DNA of 64,000 nucleotides from Caenorhabditis remanei (lineage: Eukaryota > Nematoda > Chromadorea > Rhabditida > Rhabditidae): the NCBI RefSeq assembly GCF_010183535.1, contig NC_071332.1, forward strand, positions 18,166,001 to 18,230,000. Direction: 5' to 3'. The position numbers and the translations under genes are program-made. The notes beneath the pieces were generated by a model, which had not been told where the DNA came from, ran no database searches, and saw nothing but the letters and a program-made list of their open reading frames with translations. Shown here in pieces: positions 22,140 through 32,615 of this stretch (within the stretch, counting starts at the first letter, position 1; each line of letters begins with the position of its first letter).

Positions 22140-22365
22140 CCTGTGCCCACTCCGTGCCCATGCTGTGCCCATCCTGCCTCACCATGCGCCCAACCTGTGC
22201 CCACATCCACCAAGTATTTCCTATCTCTCAACTTGTGGCCCAACCTGTGCCCAACCTGTGCCCACTGGGCCATGTGGCCCTTTTTGTGGGCATTGTGCTC
22301 TATTCACGGGCCACATGGCCCAATCGAAAGTTTCGTTGCCCAACCTCTGCCCAAAAATACCTGAG
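22140..22365. repeat. Right terminal and subterminal repeats of the transposon
   Basis: Several direct copies of CTGTGCCCA or close variants lie between 22140 and 22265, then GGGCCATGTGGCCC and GGGCCACATGGCCC palindromes near 22268 and 22308, and the terminal TGCCCAAAAATACCTGAG. The promoter of the transposase-like gene must lie here, since that gene reads leftward from 21998. Confidence 0.75.
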
Positions 22366-22367
22366 TA

Positions 22368-22939
22368 GGCACACTCAAGCTAGGCTCATTACCAGTACCT
22401 TTTGTTTTCAAACTGAAGCATTTTCAAGTTTCCATCAATTTTAGGTCTCAGCGATTATTAATTATTTTCATTAGATTCCTTACAATATTCAAATTATGAA
22501 ATTCTCAAAAATCCGAGGAATTCTTATGCTCCCCCCTCCCAACTAACTATACACATTCATATGTATAAAGTTGACATTTCGAAATACATGAAATGGGTCA
22601 CCACCAAACAAACACTCCCCTTTTCCATATACTGATAAGGAAAAAGGAAGAAACTCTTTCATAACATATTTTTTCAGACTCCATCGATTTCTTTCTTTTT
22701 TTTTTGGTGACTAACCGTCCTACTTTTTGTTGATAAAAGGAAGCGCAAAATCACTTTTTTCCGTCTTTTGTTTCATTCATATTTTTGTTCGAAAAAGAAA
22801 GAAAACAATTTTTTGATTAAAAAACAGCCATTCGTCTAAAGCTACCAAACAGCTGTGACGTTATATTTAGTTTTCTTTTAACCGCGTGGAAACTCTCCAA
22901 ATCTTCTTTTATTAAAAAAACATTGAGGTTTGTAGATCA
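22368..22939. other. Intergenic, nothing recognised
   Basis: AT-rich sequence with homopolymer runs, no open frame with coding character and no tRNA pattern. It contains the right-hand insertion flank of the transposon. Confidence 0.5.
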
Positions 22940-23215
22940 AACCTAACACTATATTTTTGTAGTTGACAACTTTTTTGTACAAATTTTCCCTGGAGAGTTA
23001 TACTCCCCAGAAGGGACCCAACTCAGTCGGAATTTGGAATTTTTAAAATTTAAAAAAAAAACATAGAATTAAAAAAAAAATTAGTTTTGAGTTTTAGTGC
23101 CACGTACCCAGTCCGGACCTTGACAAGTCTGACTTTTATGACCTGTAGTAATTTAGGGTCGGCAAGGACTAAAAAGTTGTAAACTACAAAAATGTAGCCA
23201 TGGTTTTTTACTACA
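22940..23215. repeat. Degenerate palindromic MITE
   Basis: TTTTTGTAGTTGACAACTTT near 22955 is mirrored by AAAAAGTTGTAAACTACAAA near 23175. The middle is poly-A/T-rich. This is the same family as the elements at 43140 and 54222. Confidence 0.55.
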
Positions 23216-23357
23216 CAAAAATCATAAATTTGAAAATTTTGGAATTATATTGGCACTGCGCCAAGGCTTCAAAATTTTCTGTGTTTTTCTATTTTGTGTC
23301 TCTTCATCACCGCCTTAGAGTCGCTTTTCCCCATAAGTTTATTTTCAGAAAACAAAA

Positions 23358-25712
23358 ATGAATAATCCACGTGACGAGGAGTATGATTACTTGTTCAAAG
23401 GTGAGTTAGATAATTTTTTTTCAAAATAGAGAAACATCGTTAAATCAGACTTTTCTATTCCAATTTTAAATAAATTAGTCCTAAATAAATTTTCTAATCC
23501 CCTCATTCCAAAAAATATTTAAAAAACAAAAAAAGATTTGCCGTCCGCAGGGTTCGAACCTGCGCCCTCCTGAGAGGACTGCGACCTGAACGCAGCGCCT
23601 TAGACCACTCGGCCAGAACGGCGGTGAGAGAACACAGGTCGTTCGCGAGTAGACGCGTTACGGATGCGAATCTTGTGCGGAGTCTTTACGGATCCGTAAC
23701 GACGCTTCTCGCGATAGGTCGTTCGCGCGCGACTCGTATTTCCCATTCGCACACGGACCGTTTATGGAGGTCCAATTTTGCTATCGACTGTGCGCGCACT
23801 GCTCGGATACGAGATCGCGTGAGGATGGTTTACGACGTCCTACTGAGCGACTCTGATTGCTTTCGCAAACGGATCGTATATGGATGATTGGACTAACTTT
23901 TTCTCTCGCGGCCAGCTCAATTTTTATTTTTATTTCGAATATTTTTTCCTATTTTTTCTCAAATTTCTTTGATTTATTTACTTTTTCATGGTTTTTCAGG
24001 CTGATAAAATTATTGGAGACCAATTCGAACAAAATGGACAACAATTTTGTTGAGGTTTGTCTATCGGCAACCTATAAACACAGTATAGGACTTCTATTTT
24101 TCAGAGTCTTGTCGGATATTCAAATGAAGAAATAAGGAGACGGAAGTTCAATATTTTTCGATAAATTATGCAGAAACAATCTACTTCCAAGCAGTTTTTC
24201 GGTGAGTGAGCGATTTATTTCCAGATAAAAATGAGAAAAATAAATTTTCAGAGCATCAAGTGTTGGCTTGGCGGAAACGGAAGGAGGCAACTACAACAGG
24301 ATTTTGGCTTCAAAAATGGACAGAATTATGGATATTGGCACAAAATCGACACAAATCGACAAAAAATTAGGAATTTTAACTAAAGTCTATATTAGTTTTT
24401 TTGTTGACTTTTCTATCTTTCGTTCTTGAATTTTTAATTGTTTAAATGATTTTTTTTCTGAAATAAATAAGTCATTATAAAAAGCTTTTTTGCTTTGAAA
24501 ACCAAGAAAGATGGGAAGGGGAGGGCAGGGAGAGCAACCAGAAATGAACGGATCGCGCACGGACCATATACGGATGCTCGCAAACGGGTCGGTTATGGAT
24601 CCATAACGAGTCTTTTTTTCGGTACCGATATGGACCGTGCGCGATCGTCCGAAGCATCCGTAACGGATCGTTTGCGAACGACCTGTGAAGAGGAGGCATA
24701 TGGCGTACACTTGTCTCCCCCTTTCCCCTCTCTTTTTACTTCCTCCCTCGTTTTCAATGTGTGTCTGAAAGAGAGCGGAGGGGGGTGGGGAAGGCTAGAG
24801 TTTTAGAGAAAAAGAGGAGTTTGAGTAAGTAAATAAAAATTTATTTCTACACATTTTTTTTTCAGTGGTCCTCATTGGAGATTCTGGAGTGGGAAAATCC
24901 AACCTGCTATCTCGTTTCACTAGAAATCAGTTCGATTTGGAGACCAAGTCAACGATCGGAGTGGAATTCGCTACCAGAAGCATGATGGTGAGTAGTTTAA
25001 ACATTTTAAAATGAAAAACTAGATTCAAGAAACAGACAAAAAACAATCAGCCCCAGTGGGGGTCGAACCCTGGTCACTCTGTCCACCTTAACCACTCGGC
25101 CACCACTTTTTTTGGTTTTCAGGGGTTTCGACGGTTTTGACTGATTTTTCGACCGGCTTCTAAAACTCGAAAATTTTCAGATCGAGGGCAAAAAAATCAA
25201 GGCGACAATCTGGGATACCGCTGGTCAAGATCGCTACCGTGCAATTACCTCCGCCTACTACCGGGGTACCCTTGGCGCCCTGGTTGTCTACGATATTGCT
25301 AAACATCAAACTTTCGAAAATATTGAGAGATGGCTGAAAGAGTTGAGAAATCATGCGGATCAACAGGATATTAGTATCATGTTGGTCGGAAATAAGACAG
25401 ATCTGAGGCATCTCAGAGCGGTCCCGACTGATGAGGCAGCAGTTTTTGCGGAGAGAAATCAGATGTCTTTTATTGGTAAATATTTATAAATTTTAAATTT
25501 CCCCCTGAATTTTCCATATTAACATTCTAGAAACCTCCGCTCTGGACAGCACCAACGTGGAGGAGGCTCTCCGTAATTTGCTCACAGCTATCTACAAATC
25601 AGTCTCTACAAAATACGGAGTGAATGAGAAGCCAGTCTACGGGGGTCTTGGAACAGTCATGCCAAGTGTGCCAACTACGGAACAGGTCAAGAAACAATGC
25701 TGTAATATGTAA
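23358..25712 (+). CDS. rab-11: Rab11-type small GTPase (213 aa)
   Basis: Exons 23358-23400, 24866-24987, 25181-25475 and 25531-25712 join in phase. All GTPase motifs are present: GDSGVGKS (19-26), STIGVEF in switch I (43-49), [10 protein letters not shown] (66-75), NKTD (127-130) and ETSAL (near 153-157), with a C-terminal CCNM for double prenylation. DEYDYLFKVV near the start and the IGVEFATRS segment mark the Rab11 group, which controls recycling-endosome traffic. Asp72 after the catalytic Gln71 replaces the usual Glu of GQERYR, and the tail is shorter and simpler than in the main Rab11, so this looks like a second, faster-evolving paralog such as C. elegans rab-11.2. A TTTTCAG 10 bp before the ATG may be a trans-splice acceptor. 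Confidence 0.9.
23539..23622 (-). tRNA. tRNA-Leu (anticodon CAG)
   Basis: The minus strand folds as a class II tRNA: acceptor GCCGTTC/GGACGGC, A box TGGCCGAGTGG, anticodon stem-loop CTGCGTTCAGGTCGCAG with anticodon CAG, a variable arm and B box GGTTCGAACCC. The discriminator base is A at 23539. It lies in intron 1 of the Rab gene on the opposite strand, 10 bp from the start of a TIR element. Confidence 0.9.
23633..24687. mobile_element. Non-autonomous TIR element in Rab intron 1 (1055 bp)
   Basis: The ends are perfect 14-bp inverted repeats CACAGGTCGTTCGC. Both ends are filled with subterminal repeats of the types GATCCGTAACG, GTTCGCGCGCG and CGCACGGACC. The interior is AT-rich and has small exon-like pieces (for example ATGCAGAAACAATCTACTTC at about 24168 with a GTGAGT donor), but no transposase. 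The terminal CAC and the subterminal arrays recall CMC-type elements. A target duplication is not clear (AA on both sides at most). Confidence 0.7.
25049..25109 (-). pseudogene. tRNA-derived pseudogene
   Basis: The minus strand keeps an A box (TGGCCGAGTGGTTAAGG) and a B box (GGTTCGACCCC) and matching ends, but the anticodon arm between them is collapsed. It is a tRNA-Ser/Leu-like relic or a tRNA-derived SINE head, inside Rab intron 2. Confidence 0.65.
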
Positions 25713-25989
25713 ATAATTGTTTTTTGTTGAGTTGAAAATTGAAATTGGTTGGGAAAGTCTGTGAGAAATAAATATGTGTTTTTTTTATTTCTAACAACGA
25801 GAGACTTTCGTGTTTACAAAAAACGTTCTGTTTTAACACTGCTCCTAATCAGAACTGACGAAAATAAAACAGTTCTAGAATCCCTCTTGGCGCTTTTCAA
25901 GCAGAAATTTTTACGCACCGCCCGAGATTATTGGTGGACAATTGTTTGGTTAACGTTACATTATTTAATTTCTTCAAAGAACAAACGGC

Positions 25990-26251
25990 TTAGATCAATC
26001 TTAGCCAGGAGAAGAATTGTATCATATCTGTTATATCCGAATTGTGTAAAAATGAGATTTTGGCAGATTTTGAATATTTGGAAACTTTTGTGGGACCGCG
26101 GATGGAGTTGTATAATACACCAGAATTGGCGTTCTCGGTGGTTAGAGATAAGAAGAAAGAAATGTGGCATATGAAGCTTTTTTCGAAAGTAGAGAAACTT
26201 ACTGCACAAGTGACCAGGCCGAGCAAAATCTCAGCCGGGGCCGAAGTTTGA
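25990..26251 (+). pseudogene. Last-exon fragment of a DUF19-like gene
   Basis: The plus strand reads KNEILADFEYLETFVGPRME, then LYNTPELAFSVVRDKKK, which is the conserved C-terminal exon of the neighbouring family. No other exon is present upstream between here and the Rab gene. It is the only plus-strand piece on this side of the array. Confidence 0.75.
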
Positions 26252-26322
26252 CAAATTAGTCATCTGAAAATAAAAACGGAAATGCAATCTTCCAAACATT
26301 TTCAGAACAATAACAATTTTAT

Positions 26323-27561
26323 TCAATTTAGTATATTTTCTTTCATTGTGAAAACAAATTTCTGCTGATTCTTCTTATTTTTGAACATTGAAAACTCAAA
26401 CTCCGGAGTGTTATACAATTCCTTACGCAGTTCCATGGAAACTGTCAAATTTCTAAAATCCGCCAAAATGTCCTCTTCACAAAACTTTGTGATAATTGAC
26501 AAGTTACAATTGTTTATCTTCTTGACACCATAACATTGATCGCTGATAAATTTTAACAAAGTCAAATTAACCATACAGCTGTACTCCAACAACTTTGGTC
26601 GTTCCTTGAAAATTTCCAATAAACTTTCAGGTAGCTTTTGAAGTACTTTATCGAGTATGTTTGATTGTTCTTTCTCATATTCATCAACTAAACAGAGTTT
26701 GTCCGTGCATTTCTGTTATTTTTTTTTAATTCTTAAATAAAAACGTGAAAAGCATAAAGAGCAATTGTATGTACCTGATAGTAATAGCTCAACTCCAAAA
26801 TTTCTTGAACCATGGGATCAGATCGGTTGGATACTGAGAGTAACTTTGTTTCGTCCAATTTTTGAAAGATTTTGTCATAGAAATAGTCACATTGCATTCT
26901 ATTGAACTTGTCGTTGGGACTCGCACAGAACCCGTTATCCACTGCAGGTCTGGTTGTGTATAATTCCACAACTTCTTCATAGTTTTTTTGGAAAAAATCG
27001 CAGCTTATGGGTTGAACGCCTTCTTGGAAGATTTTCAGAAAACATTGTTTATGAGTTTTAAAATTTTCAGTAGTTATGTTCCCCTGCAAATACAAATTTT
27101 GAAAATTTAAAATACATTGACAAATAACTAACCCTAATTATATCTTTTGTGCAATTATGTGAACCATCAAACACTTCCATTATAAGACCTATCATGCATT
27201 GATAATCAAACGCATATTTGTTTGTGCCCACATTATCACAAGATTTTTCAAAAACTTTCTTTTCTGATTTTTCTTTGAAACACTCCAAGCCAGATGCACA
27301 TTTCTAGAAAAAAACCGAGAGACTGTAAGAATAAATTTGATCTATGTAAGTACATACCATAACATTCTGACATTGCTCCGTGAAATTCTTCAATGCATCT
27401 GTTAGTGGTGGAAAAGTAGATCCAATACTTTTCACGACCGCATTTTTCATTTCCACCTCTGATTGACATTCTTTTCTGAGTTCGGAAAGACAATCGGGAA
27501 TGTTAGACTTAACGAGAACTGGAATCAGAAAATGTAGAAATAGTTTGAATATGAACCGCAT
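26323..27561 (-). CDS. DUF19 (T20D4.11-like) secreted protein 1 (357 aa)
   Basis: Exons 27561-27358, 27303-27133, 27083-26775 and 26712-26323 are all phase 0. The start chosen is the ATG of MRFIFKLFLHFLIPVL, a clear signal peptide conserved in the family; an upstream in-frame ATG ten codons earlier is possible. The family layout is FPPL...QCQNVMKCASGLECF, then HNCT, FFQKNYEEVVELYTTRPAVD, FCASPNDKF, LLEYSC and ILADFRNL...LYNTPEFEF, with regularly spaced cysteines. This agrees with the nematode DUF19 secreted domain, here in two rounds. Biochemical function is unknown in the family. Confidence 0.75.
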
Positions 27562-27777
27562 CACACGGGATGAACAAATACATAGTGGCATTGGGAGGGT
27601 TAATACTTTTATACAAATGAATCACAAATCTCGGGTGTAAAAGATTAACAAGTGGCGTCCAAATAGAAGCAATCAATGTAAAAATGAAATTTATGTAGTT
27701 TGAAGTTTGAACATCAATAGTGAAATCGTTGAAAAAAATCTTTGGAACACAACAAGTTTTGAGAAAAATTCTTTTAT

Positions 27778-29029
27778 TCATTCACTATGTTCTTCATTTT
27801 TTACAGTGAAAACAAATTTCTTTCGATTTTTCTTATTTCTCAACATCGAAAACTCAAACTCCGGAGTGTTATACAATTCTTTCCGCGGTTCCATGGAAAC
27901 TGTCAAATTGCCAAAATCCGCAAATATTTCCTCTTGACAGAAATGAGTAATAGTTGACAAGCTACAATTGTTCTTATTTCCAATAGCTGCACATGGCAAT
28001 TGTTCCCCGAGAAATTTGCCCAAAGTCATGTTAACCATACAGTTGTACTCCAACAATCTCGGTCGTTCCTTGAAAATTTTCGCCAAATCTACAGGTAAAG
28101 CTTGAAAAACTTCGGTGAATAATTTGGTATCATTTTTCTCATTCTCATAAAAGAAACACAGTCTATCCATACATTTCTGGAATTGTAGTTATTGTTTAGA
28201 AATAAATCGGTCCTATACAGTATATACCTGAACATTTCTGCTCAATTCAAGACTTGATTGAATTTTAGAACTTGATCGATTGGCCATGTCCAGTAGAGAT
28301 AATTGCCGCATTCCCTCGAACATTTTTTTAAACGTAATATCGCATTGCATTCTATTAAATTTATCATTAGGACTCGCACAGAATTCATCCACTGCAGGTT
28401 TAGTTGTATAAGATTCTACAATGTCTTCATAGTTTTTTTGGAAAAAATCGGAGTATGTGGAGTCGCAGACTTCTTGGACGATTTTCAGAAAACATTGTTT
28501 TTCACTTTTGAAATTTCCAGTTGTTAAATCTCCCTAAATACAAATTTTTTAAATTAAAAACATTGAGAAATAACTAACCATTATTATATTTTTCGTCCAA
28601 TTATGTGAACCATCAAACACTGTCATCAAAAAGGGTGCCATACATTCATAATCAAACCCATATTTTCTTTTACCAACATCATCACATGATGTTTCGTATA
28701 TATGTTGTTTTGCTTTTTCTTTAAAACAATCAAGGCCAGATGCGCACTTCTAGAAGAAAGGAAAGCAATGTGCTGTACCAATATCATTGATCTTATTTAA
28801 TACATACCATAACATTCTGACATTGCTCTGTATAATTCTTTAACACACTTGTTAGTGGTGGATAACCATATCCAATATTTTTCAAGACAGCATCTTTCCT
28901 TTCCATCTCGGACTGACATTCTTTGTTAGTTTGGGGAAGACAATATACGACTGTGCCGGCACTAATAATGTAAGAATCGACGAGAATTGGAATCAGAAAA
29001 TGTAGAAATAGTTTGAAAATGAACCGCAT
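27778..29029 (-). CDS. DUF19-like secreted protein 2 (365 aa)
   Basis: Exons 29029-28808, 28749-28579, 28533-28228 and 28176-27778 are all phase 0. It has a signal peptide MRFIFKLFLHFLIPILVDS and the conserved KCASGLDCFKEK, FFQKNYEDIVESYTTKPAVD and LYNTPEFEFSMLRNKKN segments. In exon 2 the usual HNCT reads HNWT, so one otherwise conserved cysteine is lost; its partner may be unpaired. The frame is otherwise intact. Confidence 0.75.
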
Positions 29030-29227
29030 CACATAGGATGAACAAATACATGGTGGCATTGAGTTGTTTTATACTATTATATGTGTGAACGGATCACAAA
29101 TCTCGGGTGTGAAAGATTAAAAAGTGGCGTCCAAATATGTGAAAAGGAAATGCATGTAGTTTGAAATTTGATGGGCTAGAACGACAAATTGAAATCTATG
29201 AATTTTTTATTTGTTCATTTATTTACT

Positions 29228-29486
29228 GACAAGGGAAGTCCTCGTGTCCTCTTTCAAAAGACTCAAGAATTTGGCCCCTGATACTTTCGAGCACGTTGAT
29301 TCCGAATCTGAAATAAAATTCTGCTGAATCTTCCGTTAAGAACCGTCAAACGTTTCCTATGGTTGAACGTTACATATCTCCCACCTTTCCAAAGTTTGAT
29401 GGGTCATACCTCTGCTACGTACTCGAAACTATCAGGGACCGAATTCTTGAGACTTTGAGAGGGGACTTCCCTTCTAAGTTCTTTTT
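29228..29486. repeat. Palindromic MITE between DUF19 genes 2 and 3
   Basis: GGGAAGTCCTCGTGTCCTCT near 29234 is mirrored by GAGAGGGGACTTCCC near 29457, with further pairing of CTCAAGAATT with AATTCTTGAG and of CCCTGATA with TATCAGGG. It is a near-complete inverted repeat of about 250 bp and fills most of the intergenic gap. Confidence 0.65.
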
Positions 29487-29565
29487 TTAAATCTTTGTGT
29501 CTCTTTCGATCGCCCACTGATGACTCGTTTTTAGATAGTGTTCAACCAAAACTTCATTCATTCAT

Positions 29566-30805
29566 TCAAACCAACTTATCATCTTTCATAGTAATAACAA
29601 ATTTCCGATGATTCTTCTTGTCTCTCAACATTGCAAACTCAAATTCCGGACTATTATACACTTCCTTCCTTGGTCCCACAGAAACTTCCAAATTCTCAAA
29701 ATCCGCCAATATCTCCTCCTGACACATTTTCGAAATTATCGGCATTAAACAATTTTTTTCTATTTTTTTACAATAGCCAAAATCGTCGAAAACGTCTATC
29801 AAAAGGATGTTCTCCAGACACTTGAACTCCAACAATCTCGGGCGCCGCATAAAGACTTCGGTGAGATTCGTAATGAACTTTTCGAATCGGTGAATGAGTT
29901 CTTTGGTCTTGTTCTTTTCCTCTTTGTAAAGTAGCAAGCAAATATTATCTGTACATTTCTGAAATTTCAATGGATTGTGGGGAAATGAAAACTAAGACTT
30001 ATTATAACTATTATATGTACCTGCATATTTCTGACCACTTCTAACACAATTTCTGAGCTTGATTGATTGGCTATAGATAGAATTGTCATATTCATCATTA
30101 TTGATCTCAAATCAAGAGCATAAGTATCACATTGCAATCTTTCGAATTTGTCGTTGGGACTCGCACAGAACCCATCATCAACTGCAGGTTTAGTTGTGTA
30201 AGATTCTACAACATCTTCATAATTCTTTTGGAAAAAATTGAAGTATTCCGGGTGGCAGATGGTTTCGACTATTTTTAAGAAGCATTGCTTCTCATATTTG
30301 AAAACTTGACTTGTCAAGTTTCCCTGTAAATACAAAATGAAAAAAAAAACATTTAGCTTCTTTACTCACTGGAGCTAATCCTTCTGTGCAATTATGTCTA
30401 CCATTAAAAACTTCTCTCAGAAAGTATACCATGCAATTATTATCAAACATATATTGGTTTGTGCCCACATCGTCGCAAGATGTTTTGAAAACATCTCTGT
30501 CCGTTTTTCCTTTGAAACACTCCAGCTTGGATGCACATTTCTAGAAAAAAAACGAGTGCTACAGTAACACAATCACCACCTACCATAACATTCTGACAAC
30601 GCTCTGAATACTCGTTTAACACATTTGTTAACGGTGGAAAAGTAGAAGGAATTGTTTGCAAGTACTCATTCTTCTTCTTCATTTCTGACTGGCATGCTTT
30701 TTCTGTCTCATGTAGACAATATATCGGAGAGCCGGCATCGGTAATGTAGGAATCGACGAGAATTGGAATCAGAAAATGTAGAAATAGTTGGAAAATGAAC
30801 CGCAT
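29566..30805 (-). CDS. DUF19-like secreted protein 3 (362 aa)
   Basis: Exons 30805-30584, 30540-30370, 30323-30021 and 29958-29566 are all phase 0. It has a signal peptide MRFIFQLFLHFLIPILVDS, then the family blocks KCASKLECFKGK, HNCTEG, FFQKNYEDVVESYTTKPAVD, FCASPNDKF, LLEFKCLEN and VSVGPRKEVYNSPEFEF. Predicted N-glycosylation sites (NLT, NMT, NQSS) fit a secreted protein. Confidence 0.75.
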
Positions 30806-31195
30806 CACACGGGGAGAAATGTGTGAACAGATACATGGTGGCATTGAGTTGGTTAATACTTTTATATGTGCGAACGATCACAAATCTCGGGTGTAAAAGA
30901 TTAACAAGTGTCGTCCAAATAAATGAATCCATGCAACAGGAAATGCGTGTAGTTTGAGGTTCGAACATCAATACTGAATTGTTCAGAATGTTTTTGAGAA
31001 AATTGGAAGACAATTTAAGCATTACATGTGTTTCTTTCAATATAAATCGCGACGCGCACGCAACGCGACTCGGAAAAATGCAAATCTGTTCGTTGCGGAC
31101 CTTACGCCTCTCATCCCTGTGAGAAATAAATACTGAAAGAAATTCCAATGAATCCGAAAACATTTATGCAACATTTTCATTCATTTACCAACAAG
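30806..31195. other. Intergenic, no gene
   Basis: It holds the shared upstream region of the DUF19 genes (TTTTATATGTGCGAACGATCA-like text near 30860) and a short GC-richer stretch (CGCGACGCGCACGCAACGCG near 31048). Nothing coding is supported. Confidence 0.4.
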
Positions 31196-32615
31196 TTAAT
31201 CATTTTTTCCAGTGTCGCACATTTCTTTCTCCGAACCCATATGCACTTCGAAATCCACAAAATCCGCTAATATCTCCTTTCGACACATTTTCATAATTAC
31301 TGACATTAGACAATTGCCATCATTGCCATGCCTTACACAATCCACGTAATCGCTGTAAAACTTGGAGAACCTCGCGTTTTCCATACACTTGTACCCCAAC
31401 AGTCTCGGGCGGTGCATAAAGACTTTGGTAAGATTCGTGAATAACATTTGAGTAGTGTCGCTGGATTCTGTAGTTCTGTTACTCCAATAATTTTGAGATA
31501 ACAAACAAACGTTTTCCATGCATTTCTGAAATTAAAAACTATTTTAATGAGAACTAAAACCTGATATAACTACCTGCCCGTCTTCCCTGGCTTTAATGTA
31601 ATCTTGAACTTCAGAACTTGATTGATTGGCTTGCACAGAATCCGTTATTTACTGCAGGTTTTGTTGTGTATAATTCCATAAGATCTTCATAATTCCTTTG
31701 GTAAAAATTAAAGTATTCAGGTTTGCAGACGCCCTGAGCAACTTTCAAAAGGCATTGTTTTTGAGTTTTGAAAATTTGAAAAGTCAAATTTCCCTGTAAG
31801 TAAACTTTTGAAAATGAAAATTATCATACTTGCCAATCGGGTCGAAACGGGCCAAAATGTAGATCTCAGCGTGTTATATATCTGTGATTTACTGTGGCTT
31901 GTCGTTTATGTATCGCGTGCCGGGATGAAGCGCCAAAAATTCGAAAATGGCCGAAAAAACTATTTTAGCCCCTCCCGCTAGCCACCCGGCCCGTAGTAAA
32001 TAAAAGATATAGATCTCGTTGAGATCTACATTTTGGTATATTTTTTCAGCTCAAAATACTCAGTTTGACGCATTTCGACCGTTTTGACCCGATTGACTAG
32101 TATGAGAATTACTGGTTTTTAACTCACAACAATTATTCCAGGTGTGCAATTATGTCGACCGTCATAAATCTCTCTCAGAAAGTATACCAAGCAGTCCTTA
32201 TCAAACTCATATATTCTTGCGCCCACATCATCACAAGATGCTTTAAATACATCTCTGTCCGACCTTCCTTTGAAACACTCCAAGCCAGATGCACATTTCT
32301 AAAAAAAAGAGTTACAGCTTTTTGTTACGAGTTACAATCTTTCGAAAAAAATTGACCTACCATAACATTTTGGCATTGCTCGGTATAATTCTTGAATATT
32401 CCTGATAAAGGTGGGAATTTAGAACGAAAACTGATAAGGTGGTATTTGGTGGAATTGAACATTTTTTTCAAAACAACTTTTTTCTTCTTTATTTCAGACT
32501 CGCATGGTTTGGCAATCTTGTCAAGACAAACTGCCGGGTAGCGGAGATCCGTAATGTACGAATCGACAAGAACGAGAAACAGAAAATATGGGAATAGTTT
32601 AAAAACAAGCCGCAT
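31196..32615 (-). pseudogene. DUF19-like gene 4, internal deletion
   Basis: Exons 1 (32615-32361) and 2 (32298-32128) are intact. Exon 3 breaks off in the middle: after FCAS (about 31640) the text jumps to NQSSSEVQ-like sequence, losing roughly 85 bp including PNDKF, which shifts the frame and gives a TGA within about five codons. The last exon (about 31526-31196) ends early in SEKEMCDTGKND instead of the family tail. Exon 1 also has about 10 extra codons around FNSTKYHLISF. It is very likely non-functional. Confidence 0.7.
31829..32100. repeat. TA-flanked MITE in intron 2 of the DUF19 pseudogene
   Basis: The left end CTTGCCAATCGGGTCGAAAC and the inverted right end CTAGTCAATCGGGTCAAAAC form TIRs, with TA on both sides (31827-31828, 32101-32102). 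Inner arms share TAGATCTC/GAGATCTA. Length 272 bp. Confidence 0.75.

Larger units (their letters stand above)
16099..22365. mobile_element. Complete two-gene DNA transposon with TIRs (CMC/Mirage-like), 6267 bp
   Basis: The left end CTCAGGTAATTTTGGGC and the inverted right end CTCAGGTATTTTTGGGC match in 16 of 17 positions and are flanked on both sides by TA (16097-16098 and 22366-22367), a likely target duplication. Both ends carry subterminal repeats of GGGCCACRTGGCCC and TGTGCCCA types. Inside, two minus-strand genes (18850-21998 and 16500-18566) have uninterrupted spliced frames. The larger resembles a DDE transposase of the tnp2/CACTA kind. TA duplications and this protein type together suggest a Mirage-like member of the CMC group. 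That assignment is inference; the boundaries are seen directly. Confidence 0.8.

Noticed and set aside
16099..22365. Tc1/mariner or piggyBac origin of the large element
   Set aside because: TA duplication alone would allow Tc1/mariner, but the 831-aa multi-exon product with GCSEC and DPFH motifs and the subterminal arrays do not fit a 340-aa mariner-type transposase; piggyBac uses TTAA.
22143..22444. Overlapping Cys/Pro-rich open frames in three frames
   Set aside because: Repetitive TGTGCCCA subterminal repeats read open in all frames; composition is not protein-like.
23624..23887. 87-codon Arg-rich plus-strand open frame
   Set aside because: It lies wholly in the GC-rich subterminal repeats of the TIR element in the Rab intron.
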